DNA of 64,000 bases from Serinus canaria (taxonomy: Eukaryota > Chordata > Aves > Passeriformes > Fringillidae), in the NCBI RefSeq assembly GCF_022539315.1, contig NC_066314.1:45073180-45137179 (forward strand), given 5' to 3'. Below, in pieces: positions 1 to 11,881 of this stretch. How positions within the stretch are numbered: position 1 is the first letter of the stretch; each line of letters opens with the position of its first letter. Under the pieces are notes generated by a model that was given only the letters and a program-made list of their open reading frames with translations, did no database searches and was not told the DNA's origin. The position numbers and the translations under genes were made by a program.

Positions 1-1184
1 GCTGCTGTAATCCTTCATAATTCATAGCAAAAATATTCAGAAAATTGTATGCTTGCACCCAAAGGCACCTTAGTTTTTGTGGCTCTTGCCATTATCTCTG
101 AGCTTTATATACCAGTTAGAAATTTTTTGCAGCTTGGTGTTGCCCATTTTTTACTATTCTTGCAGTCTTTAACAACCAGGGATCATAGTTCACCTCTCAG
201 AGGAGTGTGTGGAGTTCAGCAAAATGCATAATGCATACAGAGGGAGCAAGGATGAAGCATCAGCTACTGTGGTGCTCAGAAGCCTCTTGCTTCTGAATAA
301 AGATTTTAGAAGTTAGTGTAACACTGGAACTTATACATACTCAAAGGATAAAGCAAACATCAGAGACCGTACCCTACAGGCTCTGCATGATGAAGTCTGT
401 GCATGTTGCCTCTCCCTCTGGAACGCAGTCTTCAGTGACAGATGGCACAACCACTACCTACAGATGGCTCCAATGGGGGCTCCATAGCTTTGATAAATAC
501 TGCAATCAACTCCTAGGATAGGTATGGTTCAGGCAGCAGAGCAAACACAGGGAATAAATCCCTCAAAAATGTAACTGTATAATAATCACACACATAGTAT
601 TATCCTAAACAGACAGATGAAAGGCCAAGGGTTGTTACTGAGCTGACAGAAATTCAGGGCTGCTTAAGAGGAGGTCAGTAGTTTAGGATAAAAGTGTATG
701 AAATGAGCATCACTCAATTTGTTATCTACTTTATCCAGAAAAACATTTTCACTTTCATCATGGACCAAGTGCTCCTGGTGAAATTATTCTTGCTTTCCAG
801 TGGGATTTGTTTTCCTTTGGAGGAGCAATCAACCCTATCACCAAACAAAGCCTTGGTTTGGTTGGTAGAAAACATCCTTGCCCCAGACGGATGATTCACT
901 ACAGTGAACAGAAGTATTTGAATCTACTACTCTAACAAAATCAAAAATCATGGACTGATCCTGAAGCTATTTGTAGCAGACTAGCACAATCTTTTCTAAT
1001 CTTCTCTAGAAGGCTTGAAATAAGAGCAACTGGAGTGATTTCATAAAGGAACACTTGCTTTAGTTGAGCCAATGGCTCAGAGACCCTGCTCTCTCACTCC
1101 TTACTGCTCAAATAAACCAAAGATGACTTTGCAATATCTTTTGTGGCAACACAGAGCTACTGATGAGCCACATTTGCTACAACA
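1..1184. other. Non-coding stretch, nothing recognised
   Basis: AT-rich sequence with frequent stops in all frames. The longest open frames are about 60 codons and resemble no family I know. I see no repeat family, RNA gene or promoter. It could be intergenic or intronic. Confidence 0.6.
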
Positions 1185-1345
1185 GAATCATAGAATATTT
1201 TGGGTTGGAAGGGACCTTCAAGAACATCTACTTCCAACCCTACTGCCTGGGCAGGCAACCTTCTACCAAGTCAGATTACCCAGAGCCTCATCCAGCCTGG
1301 TCTTGCTCCCCCAATACATTAGGGAGTGTGGGCTCAAGTTCCATA
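1185..1345 (-). mobile_element. CR1: CR1 LINE 3'-end fragment (minus)
   Basis: CR1 is the dominant avian non-LTR retrotransposon, and most copies are 5'-truncated. The plus strand reads the complement of the CR1 tail: TCATAGAAT at 1188-1196, then 'ttgggttggaagggacctt', 'ttccaaccctactgcc' and 'agcctcatccagcctggtctt', which match the well-known reversed CR1 3' region in order. The element therefore runs on the minus strand with its 3' end near 1185. Similarity fades by about 1345, so this is a short 5'-truncated copy with no coding capacity. The far boundary is approximate. Confidence 0.88.
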
Positions 1346-4300
1346 CGGAGTCCTTGGATTACACATGTTCCCCAGCCCGCACCTGGAGTACAACAGAGAA
1401 CAATATCTTTACAGAATCCTCACAAATGTAGCCCAGTAAGTCTTGCATCCCAGAAAATAAAATAATCCTACCCCATTAGCAGGCAGTATTTCAGTCTTTC
1501 ATACCAGCCCTAGCAAAACCTAAGCAAGAATATGACTATTGAATTCTTGTCTGTGGAAGAAGATACCAGAATACAGATACAAACTGTAACAATTTAAACC
1601 TTGATTATGGCCCAATTAATACAGTATCCAGAATCAATCCTGAAGACCTGAAGTTCCTATTCCATTCTGCCATCACTGTTTTCCAGACTACAAACACAAA
1701 ACACTAAAATTGCTGTTTCCAACAACTCCTGTTCACAATTTAACAAGTTCCCTAACTTTCAACCTTCACAGCCTGTAAATACAGAATACTGTAGAGTGAG
1801 GGAGAAGTCCTCTTTGTCAGAGCTTTAAGAAGTAGAAATAAACTCCTTTATCTAATTTTTTTATGATGATTAACTAACTCAACTTTTATCCCTTTTCAGA
1901 CTATAGAAAACCATGACTGACACTCTTCTCTCTGAAAAACTACCGTGTAGAAAAAGGGAGACAGAGACTGCTATAATGTCAATGTAATTTCGGAATGCAT
2001 CACACAAACTTTTGTAGTATGTCAAAAGCATAAACAAAAACACTCCATGTGTCACAGTCCACAAAGGATATCATGTTTGATAGCATAATAATGCATGACA
2101 GGTCTCTTAATGCTTCCGATGTATCAGTAATTATGGAAATGCCTTCCAATTTGATTATACACTCGCACACACCATTAACGTTTGAGCCAAATTCCAGCTG
2201 CCTTATCCGTGAATTCAGCAACATGAAGACCTTTAAACCAAACTCTGTCATGTCAGTTTTCATACTGCTGGACCAGACCCTCTGCTCACCACAGCACTAA
2301 GAGTGACTTGAAGTTTTACTGTGGTGCCCTAATCCTCCTTTTGAATCTGTAGGATACGAGGATGCCTCAAGACTGGGTTAAGTTTCAACCACCTGCTTCC
2401 TCCCACGGGCAGGGAGATTCAGAGCTTTGTCTCATCACTGGGGCCCTGTGCTGAGGCAGGAAGTCAGGAACAGCAGGAACAACAGGAAGCCAAATGGTGA
2501 GATCCATCTTGGAGACCATCAGCCAAGAGGATTCTCTCACACACGCTTTGGAAGTTCAGCACCACCTCTCCTTTGCCCATGGAGCAGCACAAAGGCATCA
2601 GGGCAAAAGATCAGGATTTGTTTTTTGGGAATGGCATAGGTGAATAATGAAGTATAAGATCCATAATACAAAGTATAAACTTGAACTAAAAATCAGGGGG
2701 CAAGTAGAAGGAAAAAAACCAAAACAACCAAATCCAAAACTGCTAAATTCCACTTAGTTTACACATCCAAATCAACCTCTTTAGGAACACCTGACTGTTA
2801 AGGATTTGCTACATTCCTAAAAAATTAAAATAATACTTCAGGGATATTATTAGTTTTTAATAAGCCCCCTCACTCTCTTAGTTATGTCATCACTGCATTA
2901 GGATCAACATAACAAGGTTTTAAACAGAACTGGGCTGTGGTGGCTGAAATAAGATATTCTAAAAACAAGATTTATAAAAATGTGACACATCAGCCCCTAG
3001 CAATAGCAACAATACCAGATATAGCTTTTGTATAATGTATGAACACAGGATTACTTCCATGAATCAACAGTTTTGCATTAAAGAATAAAATCATCATCAC
3101 AAACGGATAACTAAAAGTGAAGATTGGTTAGAAAAGAAGAAATTTTACTTTCCATGAGTATTTGTACCTCCAGTATAGAAAGAAATTATGAAGGTCAAAG
3201 AACAATCCTATTACTTAAGTTACATAACTCAAAGCAGGGTGCATGCCAATGTAAAAACAACATGGAACGATGACTGCTGGTTTGTGTTTATTCACTGCTT
3301 CTAACTCAGATTGTTTATTTTACAGTATTTCTGTTCTCAACTGCTTTTGCAAAGAAATTTTTTTCTACTGTAAGTCAAGAAAGACATTTTTAAAAACCAA
3401 TTCTATGCGATGCTCTGCAGATAAAACAGGATCTTTCTCTTGCAAAGATCCCAGCATAGATTACCAGTCTCAGACACCAAAGAGTGAGTTGCTGGGGAAT
3501 CACTGACCAAGCTGCCATCCTCAGCTGAGGTGATCTGACCACTATGGGCATCACCAAGTCCTCAGGCACCACACCTGTGAGATACTGCACCATACTGAGA
3601 GTCAGCAGTAGAAGCAAGCAGCAGCTTTGCTTTACTTGTGGAAGTATTTAGGAAACTGTTCAAAAGAGAAAGGAGCTTGTAAATTTTCTTATAACTAAAG
3701 TAGTCTTCAGTCCCTCCAATAACCAAAAACTGCAATCTCAATGCAGTCAACTGTTTGAATGGGGGGAAAAAAATGCCATTTTGGGGGGCTATGATCTGCT
3801 CTCTAGCTTATGTTTTAAAGAGCATATTTTTTTAAATTAACATTAACAATATTTTTATTACAGAAGTGTAGACCTGCAATACTACCTTTAAATATCAAGG
3901 CCAAAGGATTTCAACAAAATTTCAACCTAGGAACACCACTTGCCTGTATGTACAATAGAACACGGCATATTTAGTGAAATATACTTCAAAGGGAAACTTA
4001 ACACTCTTCAGCCAAGCTTTCCAGATCAGGACCACCTAACTTCAGTTTCCTATTTCCACAGCTGAGCATTTACAGAGAATATCAATTACACTAACACTTC
4101 CTCTAAAGGCACCTTTCCCTTTGAAAACCACATATCGAGTTTCCTCTTCAACATTTCATTTTCTTTGAAGTTTTAGCCAATTAATTGGTCAATGCAAATG
4201 AATCAAGGAGTAAATAAAATCATGTCAAAAGATGGCCTGTTTAGCAAGACTGCACAGAGCTTCTCTCAGTGTCAGAGCTCTCCTGACTGTGATAGCAACA

Positions 4301-4509
4301 GGAAGATTCTTGCTAGCTTCCAAAAGGTACGTGTGAAGAAGGCCAAATGCTTCTTTGCCACAGTCGTATCTGAACATATGACAACTGAACATACCCCATT
4401 GCTTGTCCTTCTTCCCAGTGTCCAGGAAGATTATTTCTGACAAGGTACCTGAGACGTGCTCTTCAGCCTGTGCAGTCAACAGAATCAGTGGTGCTATGAC
4501 AATCCTCAC
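1346..4509. other. Non-coding stretch with one multi-frame open block
   Basis: No recognised gene or repeat. Around 1990-2300 three overlapping frames on both strands stay open for 61-87 codons, and several CpG dinucleotides survive in otherwise CpG-poor sequence. This is reported separately as a possible conserved element. The rest is AT-rich with small A-runs and no other structure I can support. Confidence 0.5.
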
Positions 4510-4633
4510 CAGCTGAGAACCATGTTCAAAACCTCTGAGTGCAAACCCTCGGGGTACGTGACGCTTCCTTCTGCCCTACGCTTCCCTGTGCGTAACATCA
4601 CTGCAGAGCTGCCCTGCTTAGCCCCAGACAGCT
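4510..4633 (-). other. Possible internal exon (minus), splice signals only
   Basis: On the minus strand a pyrimidine-rich acceptor ending in CTTTCAG (plus 4634-4640) is followed by 124 nt and then the donor CTG|GTGAGG (GT at 4509-4508). One of three frames is open throughout, about 40 codons, and it needs one nucleotide carried over from the preceding exon. Several CpGs survive inside it. It lies downstream of the CpG island if the gene runs leftward. The translated product resembles nothing I recognise. Acceptor/donor pairs of this quality arise by chance every few kilobases, so this is a hypothesis only. Confidence 0.2.
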
Positions 4634-4640
4634 CTGAAAG

Positions 4641-7600
4641 GAACAAAAGTGGGAACAGCAAGGAATAGGCACAGCCAAGAACTACAGCTGTCAAGGGCAT
4701 GCTTCATCCAGGCAAGCCCAAAGATTATCCTGCACTGGCTGGTGGATGCTTATGAAAGGAACGTGATGCGGACAGCATTAAACAATTAAACTTGCTATTA
4801 CTGTGCTGTGATTAATATGGACACAAAGTATTTAAAGGACAAGTATGGAGCTGTCTGGCAGGGTGCTGAGATGGTTCAGGGCAGGCAGTCACTTGGCAGC
4901 ACTCAAGTCCCACCACCACATGATAATTCCAAAATCTGTATCTTGTGCTAAGGGTCACACAAGTTAAAGATACTCACGCCAACAACAAAAATTAGGATCA
5001 ACAGAATTCAAGCAAAAAATGACAGTTGTAATATTTCATGTTCTTTGCACATTTTAAGGTTTAAAGAAGTGCAACTTTGCAGTATAGAGACAATATTAAA
5101 GAATTAATGTCATTCTGCATATGTAAAAATTACATGGACAGTTAATTAATTAAATTAATAAGCAGTGGGGAAATGCCTAGGAAATGGTCAGTGCAGCAGG
5201 TTTTTAATCCTGTCAACACCTGTTAAACATAACACTTTCATGTGAATTTTTAATGAAGAGAAGGTTTGGAATTTTTTAATAATGTGCTTCTTGTAGAGCC
5301 AATCTTTGCTTCTGAAATACCCAAGCTGGGCATAACTTGGATTAGAATGAGAAGCACTCACAAAAGCCTATGGAAATCCTTGAATTCTTGTTTCTTGCTA
5401 GTGCTAAGAGCCAACTCCACACCACACTCAGATTGTAAAGAAAAATAATAACTTACATCCACTTTATAATGACTTCAGTAAAAATACAATGAATCATACA
5501 ATATTTCCCTTAGGTTTTTGCTAAAGTATTTTTCTGTGTGACTATACACTCTAATATCCACTTACCTCTGTGGTGGTTTATTAATATTGGTACAGAAAAC
5601 TGAAGCTCTATGTATTTTGATTGTATAATAATAACACAGGTGCTTCACAGACCAACTGTGTACTCATTAATAATGTACTTTCCATGTGGCTGCACTATTA
5701 ACAAAGTAACACTTTTCCAAGGTTTTATAGCTATATATGAAAATATTCCTGGAAAACAAAAGCATTAACAAAGCACAACAGTGGCATAACAGCTCTTTGA
5801 TTACAAGATCCTGAAGGAGATAATTAGCCAGTTTTCAGTTAACTTAAAAATTAAGTGTTTTAACTATTTGCAAGCTGGCATTTACCAGCATATCTATTTA
5901 TGCTGTGACATTATCTAAGATTGTATAATAGTAAGAATTTACTAGACTATTATTACACACATTTTTTATGATTCTCTTCAAAATTATTGAGAGCTTTAAT
6001 ATCAGTTTCAGTGGGGTAAGATGAAGCTTGAGAACAGTGAGATGATCATGCATTACAACAGTAAAACTTCTGGAGTTAAAATTATTCCTATTATACATGC
6101 ACACACACATACATTAACACATATTTTAGTATTATATAATAATTCTTGATGATCACTGTAACTGACTTTGCATTTTCCTATATTGGTAATAATTACATCC
6201 AAACATTTTTGCAGCTCACCAATTTACCAGTGGCTTGTACCATCACTGTATTGAGATACTTAAAGATATTGTGTGTAATAGTGTTCTTCACTGAACAGAT
6301 ACATGGAGAAGAAATAAATTATCTTCAGAATACCCATGGTAAAAGTGTCACATATTCCCACTGATATCCCTGCAAAAGCCTTACTTCAAAGTACACAGAA
6401 CCAACTAAGGCAGCATACAATGGAAACACCCAGAAGCACTGAAGGTCTGACCCCAGTCTGTACCAGAAGGGCCAGTCAACTAACTGAAGAGTTTAGAAAA
6501 TTATCTACAGTTGGACAAGCAAAACAAGTGTTTATCACCTTCACATTTTGTGACATTTCAATGTACTGCAAAACTAAATGCTTATTCTTTGCTGTAGAGA
6601 AGCACTTTCTGGAAAAAAGAACTTCAAAATTTAAACAATGGTCTAAAATCTTCTGTCAAAGAGGCAAAACTCCCTGCTGACTTCATCTGCTATTATTGCA
6701 GCTTTTATTAAATTTAGCCTTTTTACAGCCTCAGAACTTAAAACATTCTAAACAATAGGAAAAACTCTCTCAATGTATGATGACTGCAGGAAATAAGAAC
6801 AGAATGAAGAACAAACCAATTACATGTAACAAATGTCGTACAAATCACGTTGGATTTCCTGCATCAAAAAGCTGAAAAAAATTAAGAAAAATGACATATC
6901 TTTCCTTCACATGTCCCAGTTTTGTGTTTCTAGAAAGAGGAAACTCCAAAGACAAAGGCCTGGGAGAAAGAACTTCCATCTCAAGCTTCCCAAGACCCCA
7001 GCAGACACCTATTTCAGGCACTGCTGACAAGCCTACAGTATGCATGGTACATTTAGAAAAAACAGGATGGTTACAACTGCTTAGTTCTGGACCAGCTGGA
7101 ACTTCCAGTTGGTTTTCCCAAAGGAAAGGTACTCTCTTTTAGCAAGGGATCATGCAAGCCTTGGAAACAAGCCAAGATATGAATATCCACAAGGGAAAAA
7201 AAGTACAATCTTAACCATCTACAGGTTGAGTGAATTCCAGCATTGAAGACTCCTTTCTAACATTGAGCAAGTGCCCTCAAGTGATAGCACAGCCAGAGAT
7301 TTCAGGAGCTCCTCAGATACACTGTCACTGCTCGTTACATCTTCCCTTGATCAAGCTGTGTTTCAGGCATTTGACTTTAACCCAAACTCAGTTCTCAGGG
7401 TACAGATATTCTGGGATTTGAGCCCTAATGAAAAAAGAGACCAAAGCTGGGTATTGTAAACACCGATAACCCTGCAGGCTCTGTGTTCTTGTTATTCCTC
7501 TCAAGATACCACAAAGATACTACCCAACCCCAAAGGATGGGCCAAGCAAGGACCAAATACCATTTGCCTTTACAAAGGCATCACAAAATGCTCTAAGATG

Positions 7601-9231
7601 TTCTTCAGTCAACAGAGCTAGAAATAACCCCCCAGTAAGAGGCTGAAGGCAATAAGGAAGGAATGGAGGAAGAACAGATATGGTCCTGGATTTTCTGTCT
7701 GCTTGAGCATTTTCATGACAACAAGAACCTCTTTGACTCTGTGATCAGAGGACAGAGACAATCTCCAGGAGATGTACCAGAACTCCTCAACCAAGAATGA
7801 CCATCCCTTTATCAAGGAAGAGGGACTATCTGCCTGGTGGTTTTCCTTTGGTTAAGGTTTGTTCAACCCCAGTATCACCATTTTCTTAGGCCAGACATAA
7901 CAATTGCTATCTGCAGCTAACATGAAGCCATCTGAAATGTTGCAAGATACTTCACTTCAGAGAAATTAACTGCAGGGTGACAATGTCAACAAGATCCTTT
8001 AACACTATGCTCAAATTTGCCAGAGTGAATCCAGGCCAATTTTGAAGGGTTTTTTAAAATGAAGAATCTTTGGAGAGAGGAAAAAATATTTCTACCCGAC
8101 TGAAGGACTTTTAGAAAAATTCTACTGCTCCAGAGTACGTAAATAGAAAAGAAGGAAAAAAAGCCCAACGGAACACCATGTATCTCCTCTTCTCCAAGAA
8201 TACTTGGCAGTATGTAAGTCTCTATCAAAAGCAATATGACCACTGAAACTGACCCAAGAATGCCCCACTGTGTTTACATGTAATCTGTAAAACAAGACAA
8301 TCTCTAAGAGCAATTCTAGGTGCAGACTTCATATAGCTTATACTGCTTAGCTCTATAATAAAGGTATGTGAAGACTGCATCTTTGAACTGCAGTGCCCAA
8401 AATATTCAGCATGAAACCCTCTGATGAACTTACCATCTTTTGAATCTTTTATCCTCATAGGCAAAAAAATACAGAAAGTCTATGGATAGAGACAGCAAAC
8501 AAACTAAGACAATGAAACAACTTTCCTTGCTTAATTACCTTGTCAAAGCCATCTTTATCTGAAGCATAACCCCTTGAAACTTGGAACCATGACTACTGTC
8601 TTGTAGACAAGCTGGCATAGTTGGCACATGGACTAAAAGACCAAGTACAAGCAGCCCTCTGTTATTGCCTACACAAAGGGGAAAATTGCACTGGATGGTA
8701 AAGAGTGCCAGTACGGCACAATTTTCTGAAGGTGTTATTCTCCAGAATTTGACTGTGATTTCTTAAAAATAAGCTTGCAGCTCGTAGAACTGTGAAGACA
8801 ACATTGAAAATGTGAACTAGTATATGCCAATATGTTCCCTAATGTACAAACACAAAAATTACATATCTCAGAGTAAAAACTGGCCAGTTCATCACAACGA
8901 GTGTTGATTTGGAAGATTAATATAAAATTTCAACATTTAATAAGCAAAGAATTATAATAATAGGATCATCAGAAAAAAAAAATCTATTCATGATTGATAT
9001 TTGGCAACTGAATAAGCTTGGACCCAGAATGGTGTCATTCACTCTCATCTCTGCTTTAACTTGCAGTCTGCATGCAGAGCAGGTCTCAGGACCAAGAGCC
9101 AAAAGAGCTTAAGTCCAAGCCTTGACAGTTTCTCAGTCTGCCCAAAGCAAGGCGAGAATTTACTATTTGTGGAGAATATTTTTCACTATGCCTATCACTA
9201 ACATGCAACAGATAAATACAAATATCCTTAC
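4641..9231. other. Non-coding stretch, possible minus-strand microexons
   Basis: AT-rich with no recognised repeat family. The minus strand carries several donor-like hexamers: GTGAGT near 4972, GTAAGT near 5560 and GTAAGT at 8433-8428. Only the last pairs with a good acceptor, giving a possible 46-nt exon at 8434-8479. I otherwise see nothing that I would annotate. Confidence 0.5.
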
Positions 9232-9356
9232 CAAAATGCCAACTGTTCGATGTTAAAACAAAGCAAAACCTTCATCCTTCCGAGTGATGGAAACAAAATT
9301 AACATTTCCAACATGGAATTCTGATTCCTTCGACATCAAAGTGTCTTTTTCTTGGA
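9232..9356 (-). other. Possible exon (minus), splice signals only
   Basis: The minus-strand acceptor 'atttcatttacag' (its AG at plus 9358-9357) precedes a 125-nt segment ending at the donor TTG|GTAAGG (GT at 9231-9230). One frame is open for about 33 codons into a TAA at 9255-9253, 21 nt before the donor. It also extends upstream of the acceptor to an ATG, 39 codons in all. Three CpGs survive inside it. The predicted peptide looks protein-like but matches no family I recognise. A stop inside a spliced exon argues against an internal coding exon. A terminal coding exon, a non-coding exon or chance are all possible. Confidence 0.2.
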
Positions 9357-10849
9357 CTGTAAATGAAATCATGACTGACCCAGGCCACAGCTCCCTCTTA
9401 AGTTCCTCAGCAGCAAAACTTTTACCTAGAGCCAGTTTACTTTAGGTTCTTACTTCAGTGCAGCCACCTTTGATGGTGGCTTCACTGCTACTTCTGCTCC
9501 CGATTTTCACATCCTCTACCCTCCCTTTTTAACTCCATGTGCCCACTTCCAGCTAGAGGTGTCAGTCCTCCCTCCCCCCCACCCAAGAAAAATGCAAAGA
9601 GGAAAAGCAGCAGACCCTCAGCTTTCTGAATTCATTTTGGGGTACTGCATTTCAATGCCCCCTAAGTAGAAGTAATATGTACAGTACATTTTAATTTGCC
9701 TTCTTACTGGATAAATTTATCTCTTCTTGACTATCACATCTCCTTTCTCTGGAAAAAAATTATAAAGGAGCTCACCAATAGTACAGGAAGCAGAGCTTAT
9801 TTTGAATACATCAGAGAGCACTTCCAGTTCTCATCTGTCAACCACTTGCAGAAAATCTTGAAATAGAACTTCTCAGGTGTGTAAAGTTAAGAGGGTGTGT
9901 GAGCAACAGCACAACAGCAGCTTGTATGCGCTATACTCACATACCAAGAAGAACAGATCTCTTAGTGAGCAACTGCCAACAGACCAAAATTTTCTGCTAA
10001 AATCACTTACTCTTCATTTTTCTTCAGAGCACCACTGAAATTTTTAGAATGCTATCAGAGAGAAGCTTTAATTCGTTATCCTAATTACACACCATAGGAT
10101 CAAGGCTTTGTACTGAGCAAACAAGTATCAACTTCACATGAGTGCTTACAGTTTGTGATCACATTTATACAGGAAAAGATAGCCATATGAACAACCTTCC
10201 ACTGAGGTTTTTTCCCTAGCAGGTGACTATATATTACATTTTGGCATATACAGAAGAGGATACAAATTAGTCCTTAAAGTGCATTCAAATGGCAAGTTGC
10301 TATCCATCATGCCACGGTCTAACAGCATTTTGTGCCTCGTTCAAGGAACAAGTCAAAACGTTCTCTATGATAAGATATGTCCTATCGGTAATCCTGTCAC
10401 ACATGGACACCGTAGCCCTCCTCATTAGCACCGCTGCTCTCAACGGTGTGGAGTACGCCTTGATTTTGGGCATGTTGGCACACACACACTGCCACTGCTC
10501 GCACAGCTACAGGAATTTTGCAAGGCACATGGCAACATGCATCACTCCACATGCTAAAAATGCTGAGGAAAACTATCACTGCACGTGTGCAGCAAACTAA
10601 ATTCCTGATTAAATTCTCAGGTACCGTTTGTCTCCCAATACCAAAACTGCATTCTCGCCGTACGGTACAATACCTGTTCATTACTGTGTATTTTTCAAAC
10701 ATGAGTCGTTTCTGAGATACGGAAACATAGACCGTCATTCTGATCTTTACACACTTCTGCTTTTCATCCCTTTTGTTTTTTCCTTTTTTCCCCCCCCCAC
10801 AACCGTAACATTTCGCCCAACTAGCGTTCTTGAAATACCGAGCGGACAA
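9357..10849. other. Non-coding flank and shoulder of the CpG island
   Basis: From about 10,270 CpG frequency rises steadily toward the island (for example near 10,440, 10,490, 10,660 and 10,740), as expected for an island shoore or shoulder. Further left the sequence is ordinary AT-rich DNA with two minus-strand acceptor/donor pairs enclosing 41 nt (9708-9748) and 24 nt (10,011-10,034). A 208-codon minus frame spans 10,397-11,023, but it reads through a C-run and resembles nothing, so I do not call it a gene. Confidence 0.5.
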
Positions 10850-11546
10850 CCAGCGGTGCCGTGAAAGCGAGACCTCGCGTAGCAAGTTTCGGACCAGGGC
10901 ACACCATGGCCAAGTTGCCAGAGCCAAGCAAACAGAGCTTTGCAGCGCGCATACGGACACGGCCCCCCCGACAGCCGCTGCTGTGGACTCTGCGCGCCGC
11001 GCTGCCGCTCTCCCGTGCGGCACCAGAGGTGGGTGCCCACCTGCCCGCTCCCCTGGGATTAATCACCGCTCCGGACGGCTCGGAGGGAGCGCACCGGGGC
11101 GGGCGGGGCTGCCCGGGACGCCCTGCTCCCGCGGCCACGCCAGCCCGGTGAGAACTCACCAGCCGCGAGCACCGGCTCCGTCAGGCGGCTCCAACTCCGT
11201 CCGCCCCGCCGCCTACCGCTGCCCCGTGGCCGCCTCCCCGCCGACCCCCGCCCGCCCCGGAGCGCGGCGCCCCGCAGCGCCGCCGGGCGGGAGCTGCCGC
11301 CGCCGCTCGCCCCAGCGGCTCCGGCGAGGCGAGGCTTGACATAATCCTGCGAACGCAGCAACCGCAGGCGCCGCCAGCTCCCGCCCGCCCGTCCCCTGGG
11401 GTCCGCTCCCGGCGCTGCCCTGCGCCCGGGGCCGGCGGGGGAACGACACCCGCTCCGGGCTGCGCGGCGGGGCGGGGGCGGTGCCCGATGGCCCCGTGCC
11501 CGGCCCCCCGTGCTCGCCCGGCACCTCCCCTGGCCCCCGGTCTCAC

Positions 11547-11700
11547 CTAGGAGCGGCGGCGGCGGCGGGCTGAGCTGCCGAGCCCGGCGGGGGCGGGGAG
11601 AGAGGGGGGGCCCCGACGTCTGCTCCGCAGCCGCTACCCCTCGGCGCTGAGCATCTTCCCCGCGCCCCGCGGTGAGTCAGGCAGGGAGAGCGCCGCGGAG
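11547..11700 (-). other. Possible leader exon (minus) with donor and tiny uORF
   Basis: Read on the minus strand, this GC-rich segment ends in CTAG|GTGAGA, a near-consensus donor with GT at 11,546-11,545. It contains an ATG at 11,654-11,652 followed after six codons by TAG, ending at 11,634. That would behave as a short upstream ORF in a 5' leader. The sequence after it up to the donor has no sustained coding look. The 5' limit of the exon is unknown and my start is arbitrary. A competing plus-strand first exon overlaps it (donor at 11,671/11,672). Confidence 0.3.
11672..11679 (+). promoter_or_regulatory. Splice donor GTGAGT overlapping an AP-1-like TGAGTCA
   Basis: The bases after 11,671 read GTGAGTCA. 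As RNA on the plus strand this is a strong donor after ...CCCCGCG. As DNA the inner TGAGTCA (11,673-11,679) is the consensus AP-1/NF-E2 core. Either reading is plausible in a promoter island and both rest on motif match alone. Confidence 0.35.
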
Positions 11701-11798
11701 CCGCGCGCACCGGAGCCCCCGCCGCCCTCCCCGTCCGGCCGCCGCCGCGCGCGCGCCCCCGCCGGCCCCCCCGAGCCCCCTCCCGCTTTCCCCGGGGC

Positions 11799-11881
11799 CG
11801 CGCGCGCGCGCTCCGGCCCGCGCCGCCCGCGGGGGGGGGGGCGGGAGGGAGGGGCGGAGCGGGACGGGCGCGCGCGCGCGC
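11799..11881. other. G-quadruplex-type G-runs between two (CG)n tracts
   Basis: An alternating CG tract of 13 nt (11,799-11,811) and another of 14 nt (11,868-11,881) bracket a G11 run (11,831-11,841) that continues as GGG-A-GGG-A-GGGG. The G-runs satisfy the usual four-run quadruplex pattern on the plus strand. Alternating CG is the classic Z-DNA-prone sequence. Both are common in island promoters, and function is inferred only. Confidence 0.6.

Noticed and set aside
4506..4700. Minus-strand 64-codon frame with a signal-peptide-like hydrophobic start
   Set aside because: The hydrophobic L/F run is simply the translated polypyrimidine tract of an acceptor-like site. The splice-site reading explains it better.
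10397..11023. 208-codon minus-strand open frame at the island's left edge
   Set aside because: It reads through a C-run and shoulder sequence, has no recognisable domain, and crosses into GC-rich DNA where stops are rare. Best explained by composition.
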